DNA from: Exiguobacterium algae
Lineage (GTDB): Bacteria; Bacillota; Bacilli; Exiguobacteriales; Exiguobacteriaceae
Length of the DNA stretch: 64,000 nucleotides
NCBI RefSeq assembly: GCF_018617875.1
Contig: NZ_JACSKZ010000002.1
Span: 496,001 to 560,000 of the forward strand
Reading direction: 5' to 3'
A model generated the notes under the pieces. It was not told where the DNA came from and made no database searches. It saw only the letters and a program-made list of their open reading frames with translations. Shown piece by piece: positions 1 to 9,668 of this stretch (positions are counted from its first letter, which is position 1; each line of letters begins with the position of its first letter). Made by a program: the position numbers and the translations under genes.

Positions 1-1284
1 AGTGGTTCCGCTGCGAGCCAAGCCGCATCGATTTTAAGCGATGCCGGGAAAGAAATCGCCATTGTTGAGAACTGGACGTTCGGTGGGACATGCCCGCAAC
101 GGGGATGCGACCCGAAGAAAATGCTCGTCGAAGGAGCAGACCTCATCGCCCGCTTCAAACAGATGCAACCGCTCGGGGTAAATGGTTCACTCACACTTGA
201 TTGGTCAACCTTTAAGCAGCGAATCGACGAATACCGTTTTTCCATTCCAACATCGAAGACGCAACATTGGAACGAATTAAATATCGATTTATTTCAAGGC
301 GAGCCGCACTTTGTCGATGCAGACTCGATTCAGATCGACGGGCATGAGATTTCAGCCCATCAATTTTTGATTGCGAGTGGGCAAACCCCTCGCCCGCTCG
401 ATATTCCGGGGGGCGAACATGCCATTACGAGCGATGAGGTGTTCGACCTCGATCACTTACCCGAACACATCCTAATCGTTGGGGCCGGTTATGTCGCGTT
501 TGAGTTCGCTCACATTTTCCGCCGTTTCGGCAGCCAGGTGACGTTACTGATTCGGTCACAAGCGTTGAAAGCGTTCGACCGGAAAGTCGTGAATCGGTTG
601 ATCGACGAATCGAGACGGATCGGGATTGAAATCCGGCATGGGGTCGAGCCTGTCCGCATTGATGGCGACACGCTGACACTTTCAGATGACTCTACCCTTG
701 AAGGTCTCGTCCTTAACGCCACCGGAAGAATTCCGAGCATCGAGCGACTACATTTAGATGTTGGTGAGGTCGAAACCAATCAACGAGGCATTATCGTGAA
801 TGATTTTTTGCAAACGAGCAATCCGGACATTTATGCCGCCGGTGATGTGGCGGACAGTCGAAATCCAGCACTTACGCCGTTCGCAGGACAGGAAGGAAGA
901 ATTGCAGCCCTGAACATGTTGCGGGGCAACACACGTCCTCTTCCAGAACGTCCAGCCCCGACCATCGTCTATGCGACACCGCCGATCGCCAAAGTCGGAC
1001 TGACCATTGAAGAGGCGAAAGCAAAAGGAATTGAGTTTGATGTGAGAGACCATGAGATGTCCCATTTCCTCACATATGAGCGGATTCATGACGAGACGGC
1101 ATTCTCCCGTATATTGATTGATGCAGAAGGTCACGTCATCGGGGCACACCTCATCGGTCAACACGCTCCCGAACTGATCAATTTGTTTTCTTTCATTATA
1201 CAGAACAATCTCTCCCATCAGCATGTGAAACACTTAGAGTTCGCCTATCCGACCGCCGCCTCTGACTTGACGTACCTGATTTGA
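1..1284 (+). CDS. NAD(P)/FAD-dependent disulfide oxidoreductase, 5' truncated
   Basis: The reading frame is open from base 1, so the gene begins left of the window and its first Rossmann glycines are lost. What remains of the FAD domain shows the family redox motif GGTCPQRGCDPKK, with two cysteines four residues apart, as in glutathione reductase, mercuric reductase and dihydrolipoamide dehydrogenase. A second nucleotide-binding motif (IVGAGYVAFEFA) should bind NAD(P)H, and the FAD motif ending in IYAAGDVAD is intact. The C-terminal interface domain ends FAYPTAASDL, where glutathione reductase has His-Pro-Thr and a Glu; the usual active-site His is therefore Tyr. The substrate is unknown. Family assignment is secure, exact function is not. 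Confidence 0.85.
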   Translation, partial: SGSAASQAASILSDAGKEIAIVENWTFGGTCPQRGCDPKKMLVEGADLIARFKQMQPLGVNGSLTLDWSTFKQRIDEYRFSIPTSKTQHWNELNIDLFQGEPHFVDADSIQIDGHEISAHQFLIASGQTPRPLDIPGGEHAITSDEVFDLDHLPEHILIVGAGYVAFEFAHIFRRFGSQVTLLIRSQALKAFDRKVVNRLIDESRRIGIEIRHGVEPVRIDGDTLTLSDDSTLEGLVLNATGRIPSIERLHLDVGEVETNQRGIIVNDFLQTSNPDIYAAGDVADSRNPALTPFAGQEGRIAALNMLRGNTRPLPERPAPTIVYATPPIAKVGLTIEEAKAKGIEFDVRDHEMSHFLTYERIHDETAFSRILIDAEGHVIGAHLIGQHAPELINLFSFIIQNNLSHQHVKHLEFAYPTAASDLTYLI

Positions 1285-1286
1285 AA

Positions 1287-1321
1287 AAAACGGGATTCGC
1301 ATCCACTGCGAATCCCGTTTT
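1287..1321. terminator. bidirectional intrinsic terminator
   Basis: Perfect 15-bp inverted repeat (AAAACGGGATTCGCA and its complement) around the loop TCCAC, with A-run before and T-run after. It lies between two convergent genes, the oxidoreductase and mnhG. Confidence 0.85.
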
Positions 1322-1326
1322 GCTGA

Positions 1327-1686
1327 TTATTCGATTCCTTTTTCCTTGTCTTCCTTCAAAGCGTCTTGTAACGACTTCTCCCAGAGCGGGACACCTTTTG
1401 CGTGCGCCGCACGAGAAATGAGATGTCCTCCGACCGGAGCGGTCAACAAGACGAAAAACAATCCGAGCAACAGACGGGCATCAAAGACACGTTCATCCAC
1501 ATACACATGGAGAACCGCTGCAAACAAGACAAACATGACGCCGAGCGTCGAGCTCTTCGAGGCGGCGTGTGTCCTTGAATAAATATCAGGGAGCCGGACG
1601 AGGCCGATGGCGGCGACGACCGTTAAAAAGACCCCAATGATCGTGAAGACGCCCGTGATAATATCAAAGATCGTCGTTGCGGTCAT
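1327..1686 (-). CDS. mnhG: Na+/H+ antiporter subunit G (MnhG/MrpG)
   Basis: 119 residues, the usual size for MrpG. Three hydrophobic segments are visible, with the family stretch VVAAIGLVRLPDIYSRTHAASKS after the first. It is the last gene of the seven-gene operon mnhABCDEFG and overlaps mnhF by 23 bases. Mrp complexes exchange cytoplasmic Na+ (sometimes K+) for external H+ and need all subunits; they matter for alkali and salt tolerance. Confidence 0.93.
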   Translation of the reverse strand: MTATTIFDIITGVFTIIGVFLTVVAAIGLVRLPDIYSRTHAASKSSTLGVMFVLFAAVLHVYVDERVFDARLLLGLFFVLLTAPVGGHLISRAAHAKGVPLWEKSLQDALKEDKEKGIE

Positions 1687-1963
1687 TTTGAATAATCTCC
1701 CCTCTCTCCAGGAATTTCGAGAATGCCACCGTACCGATGAACGCCAGAATACTCAAAAGAAGAATGACTTCAAAGTACATCGTCGTGTCCAGCAAAATGG
1801 AGAGCAATGCGACGACGGAAATCAAGGCAATCCCGATCGAGTCAAGGGCAATGACGCGGTCCGCTGTCGTCGGTCCTTTAACCACACGGTACAGCATCAA
1901 CATCATCGCCAGAACGAGAATGGCGAGAGAAATATAGATGAGCACATCCAATACATTCATCAT
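1664..1963 (-). CDS. mnhF: Na+/H+ antiporter subunit F (MnhF/MrpF)
   Basis: 99 residues with three transmembrane segments and the MrpF hallmark RVVKGPTTADRVIALDSIG after the first helix. It overlaps mnhE by four bases (ATGA-type coupling) and mnhG by 23 bases, so translation is coupled along the operon. Small membrane subunit needed for assembly of the Mrp antiporter. Confidence 0.93.
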   Translation of the reverse strand: MMNVLDVLIYISLAILVLAMMLMLYRVVKGPTTADRVIALDSIGIALISVVALLSILLDTTMYFEVILLLSILAFIGTVAFSKFLERGEIIQNDRNDDL

Positions 1964-2445
1964 TCCGTCGCCTCCTTAATACTCAATTCGAAATTCTTAT
2001 AGATTTCTTTTTTAATCACTTCTTTATCCGGCATATTGAGTGCATGAATGTACAATGCCGAATTGTCCCTCGACACTTGGACGACGAGCGTCCCGGGTGT
2101 CAGGGTGATGAGCATCGATAAAAGACTGACTTTCCATCCTTTGTCGAGCTCCGTTTCGTAACGGAAAATCCCAGGTTGAATTTTTAGTTTCGGGCTCATC
2201 ACGAGTCGCAACACTTCAAAGTTCGCAAGGAACAGTTCGCGAATGAAAATGACGAACAGCTTGAACAGTCTCCAGACACGTGCGAAATAGAAGCTCCCAC
2301 CGTCCGTGCGAAAGAATCGGCGCATCATGAACAAGATGAACAGCCCAAGTAAATAACCGATAAAAAATCCGCTGGACGTGAATGATTCCGTGAGGAACAT
2401 CCAAATGAACGCCAGGAAGAAGTTAATCAATAATTGATATGCCAT
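1960..2445 (-). CDS. mnhE: Na+/H+ antiporter subunit E (MnhE/MrpE)
   Basis: 161 residues, normal for the family. The N-terminal half has hydrophobic helices (FFLAFIWMFL, GFFIGYLLGLFILF) and the C-terminal half carries the conserved cytoplasmic part with SMLITLTPGTLVVQVS. Lies seven bases after mnhD. Part of the Mrp antiporter; MrpE is structural and affects expression of the complex. Confidence 0.92.
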   Translation of the reverse strand: MAYQLLINFFLAFIWMFLTESFTSSGFFIGYLLGLFILFMMRRFFRTDGGSFYFARVWRLFKLFVIFIRELFLANFEVLRLVMSPKLKIQPGIFRYETELDKGWKVSLLSMLITLTPGTLVVQVSRDNSALYIHALNMPDKEVIKKEIYKNFELSIKEATE

Positions 2446-2452
2446 CTCGTCC

Positions 2453-3937
2453 TCACTCCTTTAGTACAGCATCGATGTAGATTTCCGGGCTAACGAGCGG
2501 CTCGATCGCTTGTGTGATATACGGATGAATCCATTCCGCACCAAAACCATAGGCCACGGACACGGCAAGTAACAAGAAAACCGGAATGACCAGTCGTTTC
2601 GCAAACGGTGCGAGCGGTCCATCGTATTCCCGTTTCGCTTCACCCCAGAATCCATACATGAAAATTTTCATCACGGAGAAGAGGACAAACAGGCTCGATA
2701 ACAAGACGAGAATCGGAGCAAACAGTTCTCCTTCGTCCATTCCGCCCGAGACAATCAAGAGCTTCCCGAAGAATCCGCTAAGCGGCGGAATGCCCGCAAG
2801 CGACAGGGCCGCTACGAAGAAGGTCCACCCGAGCATTGGGAAACGGGTGATCAATCCACCCATATCGCGAAGCAGTCCAGATTTCGTGATGCCGATCATC
2901 ATTCCGACGAGCATGAACAAGACGGCTTTGATCAACATGTCGTGAATCAAATAATAGAGTGACCCTTCAAGCGAGGTCTGCGTGTTGACAGAAATCCCAT
3001 ACAAGATGACACCGACGGCAATCATGATGTTGTAAATGATGATCAGTTTGACATCGTTGTAGGCAATGGCTCCGGTCATCCCGATGAAAATCGTCAAGAC
3101 CGCAAGCACCATGAGGAATGTTTGAAGAAACGTTCCGTTCCCGTCAAACAGCAACGTGTACGTACGGAAAATCGAGTACACGCCGACTTTCGTCAATAAG
3201 GCCCCGAACATGGCGAGAATCGGCGTCGGTGCGACGACATATGCCCCGGGTAGCCAATAATGGAGGGGAACAAGCGCCCCTTTCATCCCGAAGACAATGA
3301 TGAACATGACCCCGATGGCCGTAATGACGTTCTGATTCTCTATGAGCGGGATCTTCATGGCCAAGTCTGCCAAGTTCAACGTGCCGGTCACACTGTAGAG
3401 GAGCGCGACGGACATGACGAAGAGGGCAGAGGCAATGATGTTCACAAGTAGATACTTAATCGATTCCCGTAGTTGGACACCGCGTCCCCCGAGGACGATC
3501 AAGACGTATGAAGACATCAGGAAGACCTCGAAGAAGACGAATAAGTTAAAGATATCGCCCGTCGTGAACGCTCCATTCACCCCGACAAGCAAGAATAACA
3601 TCGCGACATACAAGTAGTTCCCTTCATAGGACTCGAAAAAGTAATGGACGGCGAACCAGACGACGAACAACGTCAATAAGGTCGATGTCGTAACAAGAAG
3701 TGCCGACAACATGTCCGAGACGAGCGTAATCCCGAACGGGGCCATCCAGTCTCCGAGGTTGAGGGTTTGAATGCCGTCAATAGAGACCGTGTGCACTAAG
3801 AAGAGCGACACGATCAACGTAAGGACTAAAGCTCCGAGTGCCATGGCGCGCTGGATAACGACCCGCTTTGGCATAAACATCATGATAATGGCGGCAAGGG
3901 CCGGGATGACAATCGGAAAGATCGGTAAGTTAATCAT
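2453..3937 (-). CDS. mnhD: Na+/H+ antiporter subunit D (MnhD/MrpD)
   Basis: 494 residues, about 14 transmembrane helices, homologous to the proton-pumping NuoM/NuoN subunits of complex I. The channel region FGMKGALVPLHYWLPGAYVVAPTPI, with its conserved Lys and His, and a second Lys in ALLTKVGVYS are intact, as is the early Glu in the helix VFFEVFLMSSY. MrpD and MrpA are the subunits thought to carry ion translocation. Overlaps mnhC by eight bases. Confidence 0.95.
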   Translation of the reverse strand: MINLPIFPIVIPALAAIIMMFMPKRVVIQRAMALGALVLTLIVSLFLVHTVSIDGIQTLNLGDWMAPFGITLVSDMLSALLVTTSTLLTLFVVWFAVHYFFESYEGNYLYVAMLFLLVGVNGAFTTGDIFNLFVFFEVFLMSSYVLIVLGGRGVQLRESIKYLLVNIIASALFVMSVALLYSVTGTLNLADLAMKIPLIENQNVITAIGVMFIIVFGMKGALVPLHYWLPGAYVVAPTPILAMFGALLTKVGVYSIFRTYTLLFDGNGTFLQTFLMVLAVLTIFIGMTGAIAYNDVKLIIIYNIMIAVGVILYGISVNTQTSLEGSLYYLIHDMLIKAVLFMLVGMMIGITKSGLLRDMGGLITRFPMLGWTFFVAALSLAGIPPLSGFFGKLLIVSGGMDEGELFAPILVLLSSLFVLFSVMKIFMYGFWGEAKREYDGPLAPFAKRLVIPVFLLLAVSVAYGFGAEWIHPYITQAIEPLVSPEIYIDAVLKE

Positions 3938-4271
3938 ATGTTTCGGTTCCTTTCATTTCCTCCATATTATCCGTGTTCAACTCTTGGTACGTCCGGTAAG
4001 CGAGTACCAGGAAGAACGCGGTCACCCCAAAGCTGATGACAATCGCCGTCAAGACGAGCGCTTGCGGGAGCGGGTCCGTATAATCGGTCACTCCATGGAC
4101 GAGGACAGGAGCGTCTCCTGTCTTCAACCCTGCGGTCGTCAACACAAGTAAATGGGCAGCGTGACTAAATAGTGCCGTACCGATGATGATGCGCAACAAA
4201 CTCCTTGAGAGAACAAGATAGACTGCACACATCGTCAATACGCCGATGATGATGCTGATGAAAACTTCCAT
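3930..4271 (-). CDS. mnhC: Na+/H+ antiporter subunit C (MnhC/MrpC)
   Basis: 113 residues, three helices, homologous to NuoK. The motifs RIIIGTALFSHAAHLLVL and DPLPQALVLTAIVISFG are typical of the family. Its first base overlaps the last base of mnhB, and its end overlaps mnhD, so it sits in a tightly coupled operon. Confidence 0.95.
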   Translation of the reverse strand: MEVFISIIIGVLTMCAVYLVLSRSLLRIIIGTALFSHAAHLLVLTTAGLKTGDAPVLVHGVTDYTDPLPQALVLTAIVISFGVTAFFLVLAYRTYQELNTDNMEEMKGTETYD

Positions 4272-4708
4272 TATTCACTCTCTCCAATCGTTTGAATAAT
4301 CGTCATGGTGACACCAATGACCACGAGATAAACCCCGAGGTCGAACGCAATCGCCGTATGAAGGGTCTGCTCACCGAGAAGCGGCAAGTGAAACTTATCA
4401 TAGGCATGCGTCAGGAACGGGCGACCCCAAAAGATTGAATGTAACGATGTTCCTAACGCAATCAATAATCCTGTAGCGGTCATTAACCGGTAATCGATCG
4501 GCAGGACGGTTTTAAGCGTCTGCGAGTCAAATGCGAGCAACAATAAAACAAGTGCCGAAGACGTCATCAATCCCCCGATGAATCCTCCCCCCGGTGAATA
4601 GTGACCGGCGAAGAATAAATCGATTGAGAAAATGACGATGATGAAGAAGATGATGATGGCCGCCGTCTGCAGAATGACATCATTGACGGGTTTGCTTTTG
4701 CGCTTCAT
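4271..4708 (-). CDS. mnhB: Na+/H+ antiporter subunit B (MnhB/MrpB)
   Basis: 145 residues. The motif FFAGHYSPGGGFIGGL in the second hydrophobic region is the family signature. The ATG at 4708 is preferred to a GTG six bases upstream because AAAGGAG stands at a good distance before the ATG. The start lies inside the 3' end of mnhA. In some bacteria MrpB is fused to MrpA; here the two are separate, as in Bacillus and Staphylococcus. Confidence 0.94.
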   Translation of the reverse strand: MKRKSKPVNDVILQTAAIIIFFIIVIFSIDLFFAGHYSPGGGFIGGLMTSSALVLLLLAFDSQTLKTVLPIDYRLMTATGLLIALGTSLHSIFWGRPFLTHAYDKFHLPLLGEQTLHTAIAFDLGVYLVVIGVTMTIIQTIGESE

Positions 4709-7121
4709 GTGCACCTTCTCCTTTCGTACGTCGTGTCGTTCTAAATTTAATCATCGTGTAAATCCCGAGTGAAGCAAGCGAGAGAACGACGATTTCAAAC
4801 AAGGTATCAAATCCACGGAAGTCGACTAAGACGACGTTGACCATGTTTTTCCCTGCAGCTAGCTCGTATACGTTCTCTTTGTAGTATTCCGAAATCGATG
4901 TGAGCGATTTGTTCGAGAGGGCCATGAAGCTGAGCATCGTGACCGTTGCCCCGACTAGAATCGCAATCATCGCATTTCCAATCTTGAAACGCATCCGAAC
5001 TTCTTTTTTACTGATGTCCGGCATGTGGTAGAACACGAGCAAGAAGAGTGCGACCGAAACCGTCTCGATGACGAGCTGTGTAAGCGCCAAGTCCGGTGCC
5101 CCGAAGAATACGAAGAAGAGCGCAACCCCATACCCGACTACACCAAGCAGGATAATCGACGGGAGACGTGAGCGCATGAACAGAATGGCCAATGCCGCTA
5201 ACACGACGACTGCGCCGAGCACGTATTCATATGGCGCAATCTCTGCCAAATTCTCGAATGAGAAGTTGAACAAATCAAGCCATGCCATCGTGAACAACAT
5301 CATGCCAGACAAGAATACAAAGATATAAATCAAGTAAGAGCGAATGAAGCCGGTCATATAGTTATCCTTAAACCGGTACGCTGCCTTATTCGACCAGACG
5401 AGCGAGCCGTCGTACATCCCGTTCAACGTCAAACGATGCGGAATGCGGTTATAAATGCCCATCCATCTTCCAATCTGCCAGAACAGAAGCGTTCCGAGCA
5501 AGACGACTCCGATTGTCATCATGAGTTCAGGAGTCAAGCCATGCCAGAAGGAAATATGAACCTCAACCTCTTCCCCACCTGCCACAAGCGATGGATAAAT
5601 CGCTTCGACGGCCGGTTGAATCAAAGAGTGGGACAACACGTTCGGGAACAAACCGAATCCGACGACGAGAATCGCGAGAATGACAGGCGAAATCAACATG
5701 CCGACCGGTGCTTCATGAGGTGTTTTCGGTAACAGCTCAAACTTCGCTTTCCCCATAAACGTCCGCGTGAAAATCAACAAACTGTAGATGAACGTAAACA
5801 CACTTCCGATAAATGCGACAATCGGTAAGATGAGACCAATTGAATCCAATGCGAAGAAATCCATCGAGGCCACTTTGGTCGTCGCCTTCAAGAACATCTC
5901 TTTACTCAAAAAGCCGTTGAACGGCGGAAGACCTGCCATAGATAATGACCCGATGACGGCAACGGTGAATGAGATCGGCATGACGGTCATGAGACCGCCG
6001 AGCTTTCGCACATCCCGCGTCCCGGTCTCATGGTCGATAATCCCGACCATCATGAAGAGCGAGCCTTTGAACGTCGCGTGGTTGATCAAATGGAAGATGG
6101 CTGCAATGGTCGCCACCATATAAATGTTCTCGTCCAACCCCTCGTAATGAAGCGCTGCCGCCCCGAGACCGAGAAGAGACATGATCAACCCGAGCTGACT
6201 GACGGTCGAGAACGCGAGGATCCCTTTCAAATCCGTCTGTTTGACCGCATTGAACGACCCCCAGAACATCGTGAACATCCCAACCGAGGCGATCGTCCAT
6301 AACCAAACCGGCGATTCCTGGAACACCGGGCTCATCCGGGCGACCAGATAAAGACCGGCCTTGACCATCGTCGCCGAATGCAGGTATGCACTGACCGGCG
6401 TCGGGGCTTCCATCGCATCCGGTAACCAGATATGGAATGGGAACTGGGCAGACTTCGTGAAGGCCCCAAGGAGAATCAATACCATCGCGACGAGGAAGAG
6501 CGGACTCTCAGCGATGACCGCTTGGTTGGCCACCATCTCACGGATGCTGTATGAACCGACCATCGATTCCAAGAGGATAATCCCCCCGAGCATCGCAAGT
6601 CCCCCAAACACCGTAAGGAGCATCGATTTCTGCGCGCCGTAACGAGAACGTTCTTTTTCATACCAATACCCGATTAAGAGGAAAGATGAAATCGACGTGA
6701 GTTCCCAGAACATGTACATCACAATCATGTTGTCTGAAAGCACAACCCCGAGCATCGCCCCCATGAACATCAACAAGTATACGTAGAAATGTCCAAGTGA
6801 CTCTTTGTCCTTATCCAAGTAGTAAATGGAATACAAGACGACAAGCGCCCCGATTCCGGTAATCAAAAGAGCGAATAACAAACTGAGTCCGTCAACATAC
6901 GCTGTGAATTCCACACCGAGCGAAGGCATCCAGGACACTGTCTTTGTGACGACTTCTCCTGCACTCGTTGTTGGCATGTATCCGGCAAAGTACGTAAACA
7001 GAAGAACCGGTACGATGAGGACGAACCATCCTGTATGAATCCGCTTCAGTCCCCAGAAGAATAACGGGATGAACGGAGCCGCGAGCAGCGGCAATAAAAT
7101 AGCTAGATGTAAAACCGACAA
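4680..7121 (-). CDS. mnhA: Na+/H+ antiporter subunit A (MnhA/MrpA)
   Basis: 813 residues, the expected length of the large subunit. The first 500 residues resemble NuoL (ND5): conserved Glu in MFWELTSISSFLLIGYW, then FPFHIWLPDAMEAPTPVSAYLHSATMVKAG with the channel Lys. The C-terminal part carries the MrpA-specific segment (VFFGAPDLALTQLVIETVSVALFLLVFY). First gene of the operon. The start is a TTG at 7121, seven bases after AAGGAGG; no ATG fits better. It encodes the main ion-translocating subunit. Confidence 0.94.
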   Translation of the reverse strand: MSVLHLAILLPLLAAPFIPLFFWGLKRIHTGWFVLIVPVLLFTYFAGYMPTTSAGEVVTKTVSWMPSLGVEFTAYVDGLSLLFALLITGIGALVVLYSIYYLDKDKESLGHFYVYLLMFMGAMLGVVLSDNMIVMYMFWELTSISSFLLIGYWYEKERSRYGAQKSMLLTVFGGLAMLGGIILLESMVGSYSIREMVANQAVIAESPLFLVAMVLILLGAFTKSAQFPFHIWLPDAMEAPTPVSAYLHSATMVKAGLYLVARMSPVFQESPVWLWTIASVGMFTMFWGSFNAVKQTDLKGILAFSTVSQLGLIMSLLGLGAAALHYEGLDENIYMVATIAAIFHLINHATFKGSLFMMVGIIDHETGTRDVRKLGGLMTVMPISFTVAVIGSLSMAGLPPFNGFLSKEMFLKATTKVASMDFFALDSIGLILPIVAFIGSVFTFIYSLLIFTRTFMGKAKFELLPKTPHEAPVGMLISPVILAILVVGFGLFPNVLSHSLIQPAVEAIYPSLVAGGEEVEVHISFWHGLTPELMMTIGVVLLGTLLFWQIGRWMGIYNRIPHRLTLNGMYDGSLVWSNKAAYRFKDNYMTGFIRSYLIYIFVFLSGMMLFTMAWLDLFNFSFENLAEIAPYEYVLGAVVVLAALAILFMRSRLPSIILLGVVGYGVALFFVFFGAPDLALTQLVIETVSVALFLLVFYHMPDISKKEVRMRFKIGNAMIAILVGATVTMLSFMALSNKSLTSISEYYKENVYELAAGKNMVNVVLVDFRGFDTLFEIVVLSLASLGIYTMIKFRTTRRTKGEGAHEAQKQTRQ

Positions 7122-7456
7122 GAAAATTCCTCCTTCGAACAGAGTCGTAAAGTAAGTTCACTTGACTCCATCACATCTTCTTCATGAGTATAGCGCAAAT
7201 TTTCAGTCTGTTTCCATGATAAAAGCTTCCAGTATGTTCGTCGCGCCTTGAATTCATCCCATTCTGTTAAATATGAAGAGACGCGACAGAAAATCATAAA
7301 AAAAATTTTGAGGAGACTACGTTATGTAAACGGAACCAATCAAAGTCATGGTTATTTGAACTTGAATCGAATCCGAACCAGTTTCTCCTATCTAATCCTT
7401 TTTCCCTTGAATCCAAACAAAAAAACAGCCGATCTGATGATCGGCTGTCGATTGAC
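7122..7456. other. intergenic region upstream of mnhA
   Basis: About 335 bases without a convincing gene. On the minus strand it holds the mnhA ribosome binding site (AAGGAGG) and a TATACT at 7187-7192 that could be a -10 box, though no good -35 is visible. The trxA terminator fills the right end. The middle (about 7205-7420) shows nothing I can name. Confidence 0.5.
7425..7448 (-). terminator. trxA terminator
   Basis: Ten-base perfect inverted repeat ACAGCCGATC/GATCGGCTGT with a four-base loop; read on the minus strand it is followed by TTTTTT. It lies just past the trxA stop codon. Confidence 0.85.
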
Positions 7457-7771
7457 TTATTGTGCTGTCGCGATAAACTCTTTGAGCGCTTCTTTTGGTT
7501 GGAAGCCCATTGTTTTCGAAACAGGTTGTCCGTCTTTGAACATCATGAGTGTCGGGATACTTTGGATTTGGAAAGCACCCGCTACTTCTGGGTTTTCGTC
7601 CACGTCGAGTTTGACGATTTGAACTTTGTCGCCCATCTCTTGATCGAGTTCTTCAAGAACCGGTGCGATCATGCGGCATGGTCCACACCAAGCTGCCCAG
7701 AAATCTACGAGGACTACGCCCTCTTTTACGTCTTGTTCAAATGATTGAGTCGTTGCATGTTTAATAGCCAT
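7457..7771 (-). CDS. trxA: thioredoxin
   Basis: 104 residues, full thioredoxin fold with the active site WCGPC in the context [24 protein letters not shown] and the cis-proline motif SIPTLMMF. It is the general cytoplasmic disulfide reductant recycled by thioredoxin reductase. The ATG at 7771 is chosen because homology begins there and GGGGAGG lies upstream; a longer open frame upstream has no family similarity. It is downstream of etfA but has its own promoter, so it need not be part of the fatty-acid operon. Confidence 0.95.
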   Translation of the reverse strand: MAIKHATTQSFEQDVKEGVVLVDFWAAWCGPCRMIAPVLEELDQEMGDKVQIVKLDVDENPEVAGAFQIQSIPTLMMFKDGQPVSKTMGFQPKEALKEFIATAQ

Positions 7772-7840
7772 TTTAGTAAATACCTCCCCAATAAGATGAG
7801 AGAGCTCGAAATAAAGAACCCTCATGCATTTCATGTTCAG

Positions 7841-7868
7841 AGTATACCACGGAGGGTAAAAACTCCAA
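7841..7868 (-). promoter_or_regulatory. trxA promoter
   Basis: On the minus strand TTGGAG (7863-7868), a 16-base spacer and TATACT (7841-7846) form a good sigma-A promoter about 70 bases before the trxA start, in the gap after etfA. Confidence 0.6.
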
Positions 7869-7881
7869 AACGTTTTGCCTC

Positions 7882-8847
7882 TTAGCTATTGACGAGGTGT
7901 TTACGGAATTCTTCTGTCAACATCGGGACGACGTCGAACAAATCGCCAACGATGCCATAATCCGCCACGCTGAAGATGTTTGCTTCCGGGTCTTTGTTGA
8001 TGGCGACGATGACTTTCGCGTTGCTCATCCCAGCCAAGTGCTGGATCGCACCTGAAATCCCGCAAGCGATGTAAAGGTCCGGTGTGACGACTTTACCGGT
8101 TTGACCGATTTGGAGTGCGTAGTCACAGTAGTCCGCGTCACATGCTCCACGTGAAGCACCGACCGCTCCACCGAGCAGTTCAGCAAGCTCTTCGAGCGGT
8201 TTGAAGCCGTCTTCGCTCTTCACGCCGCGACCACCCGCGACGATGACTTTCGCTTCTGACAAGTCGACTTTCCCTGTCGCTTTGCGAACGACTTCTTTGA
8301 CGATCATCGCAAGGTCTTTTATTTCGACTGCCGGTGTCTCGACCGTCACGCTCGCACCTGCTTGGCGCGGCAATGCATCGATGTTGTTCGGACGAATCGT
8401 GAAGAACATGACTGATTCTTTGAACTTCACTTTTTCAAACGCTTTTCCTGAGTAAATCGGACGGACAAACTCCGCGTCTTGCCCCGTTCCCTCGATGGAA
8501 ACGACATCACTGATCAGACCGGCATCAAGTCGAGCCGCGAGTTTCGGTGCGATATCTTTTCCGAGGGCCGTATGTCCGAGGACAATCAGATCCGGGCTTT
8601 CCTGGTCAATCAACTGACGAAGGACTTGTCCGTATCCGTCTGGCGTATAGTGCTTGAGCCGTTCATCTTCAACAACGAGAACGCGGCCTGCACCGTATTC
8701 TCCGAGCTCTTGAGCGAGTGCTTGCACGTGATCCCCAATCACGACTGCCGTCACATCGTCCGTCAATTGTTTCGCCGCTGCGATTGCTTCAAATGATACG
8801 TTACGTAATGCGCCTTCACGCGCCTCTGCGAGTACTAAAGCTTTCAT
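7882..8847 (-). CDS. etfA: electron transfer flavoprotein alpha subunit
   Basis: 321 residues. The C-terminal FAD-binding domain shows the family motif [22 protein letters not shown] followed by [22 protein letters not shown]. EtfAB takes electrons from acyl-CoA dehydrogenases in beta-oxidation and passes them to the quinone pool. It follows etfB by 14 bases. In Bacillus subtilis the same genes close the lcfA-fadR-fadB-etfB-etfA operon. Confidence 0.96.
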   Translation of the reverse strand: MKALVLAEAREGALRNVSFEAIAAAKQLTDDVTAVVIGDHVQALAQELGEYGAGRVLVVEDERLKHYTPDGYGQVLRQLIDQESPDLIVLGHTALGKDIAPKLAARLDAGLISDVVSIEGTGQDAEFVRPIYSGKAFEKVKFKESVMFFTIRPNNIDALPRQAGASVTVETPAVEIKDLAMIVKEVVRKATGKVDLSEAKVIVAGGRGVKSEDGFKPLEELAELLGGAVGASRGACDADYCDYALQIGQTGKVVTPDLYIACGISGAIQHLAGMSNAKVIVAINKDPEANIFSVADYGIVGDLFDVVPMLTEEFRKHLVNS

Positions 8848-8861
8848 CTATGATCTCCCCC

Positions 8862-9635
8862 TTAAATGACTTTCGCTTCTGTGCGAAGAAGTTGAACGAG
8901 TTCGCTGACTTGTGATGACAAGTCGCCTTCGAGAATACGTCCGGCTTTCTTCTCTTCCGGCAAGAATCGTTCGATTGTCTCGATCTTCGCTTCGATTTCA
9001 TCTTCATCGAGGTCGAGGTCCATGAGTTCGAGTTCTTCAAGCGGCTTTTTCTTCGCCTTCATGATTCCTGGAAGACTTGGATAACGCGGCTCGTTCAAGC
9101 CTTGTTGCGCTGTTACAAGAAGCGGGAGACCGACTTCGATCACTTCTGTGTCTCCTTCGACGTCTCGTGTGACTGTCGCTGTTGTACCGTCGATGTCTAG
9201 TGCCGTGATTGTCGTTACATAGTTCATGTCGAGTAATTCCGCGACACGTGGTGCAACTTGACCACTTCCGCCGTCGATGGCAACGTTCCCTGCGAAAATG
9301 AGGTCAACCTCTTGTTCTTTCAAGAACGTGGCGAGTACTTTTGAAATCGTCACATGGTCTGCCTCTTCGATATCGTCCTCAATCGAGATCCGGACTGCTT
9401 TGTCCGCTCCCATCGCGAGTGCTGTACGGAGTTCTTTATCCGCATCCTCTGGTCCGACCGTGACAACCGTGACCTCTCCCCCGAGTGCATCACGTTTTTG
9501 AATCGCTTCCTCGACCGCATACTCATCGTAAGGGTTGATGATGAATTCAGCTCCGTCTTCTTGAATTTCCCCATTTTCAAGCTGAATCGCTTCCTCAGTA
9601 TCAAACGTACGCTTCAGCAACACAAAAATATTCAT
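8862..9635 (-). CDS. etfB: electron transfer flavoprotein beta subunit
   Basis: 257 residues, normal for EtfB. It starts MNIFVLLKRTFDTEE; the ATG at 9635 has GGGGGA upstream, so an in-frame extension of seven residues is not used. Contains VGPEDADKELRTALAMGADKAV and the end motif RYPSLPGIMKAKKKPLEEL typical of the family. Forms the AMP/FAD-binding heterodimer with EtfA. A FadR-like palindrome lies about 35 bases upstream. Confidence 0.96.
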   Translation of the reverse strand: MNIFVLLKRTFDTEEAIQLENGEIQEDGAEFIINPYDEYAVEEAIQKRDALGGEVTVVTVGPEDADKELRTALAMGADKAVRISIEDDIEEADHVTISKVLATFLKEQEVDLIFAGNVAIDGGSGQVAPRVAELLDMNYVTTITALDIDGTTATVTRDVEGDTEVIEVGLPLLVTAQQGLNEPRYPSLPGIMKAKKKPLEELELMDLDLDEDEIEAKIETIERFLPEEKKAGRILEGDLSSQVSELVQLLRTEAKVI

Positions 9636-9668
9636 GGTTGATCCCCCTTTTATCAATTCTTCCCATCA

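Noticed and set aside
754-1233. 159-codon minus-strand frame inside the oxidoreductase gene
   Set aside because: Shadow of the opposite-strand gene; no motif and no ribosome site.
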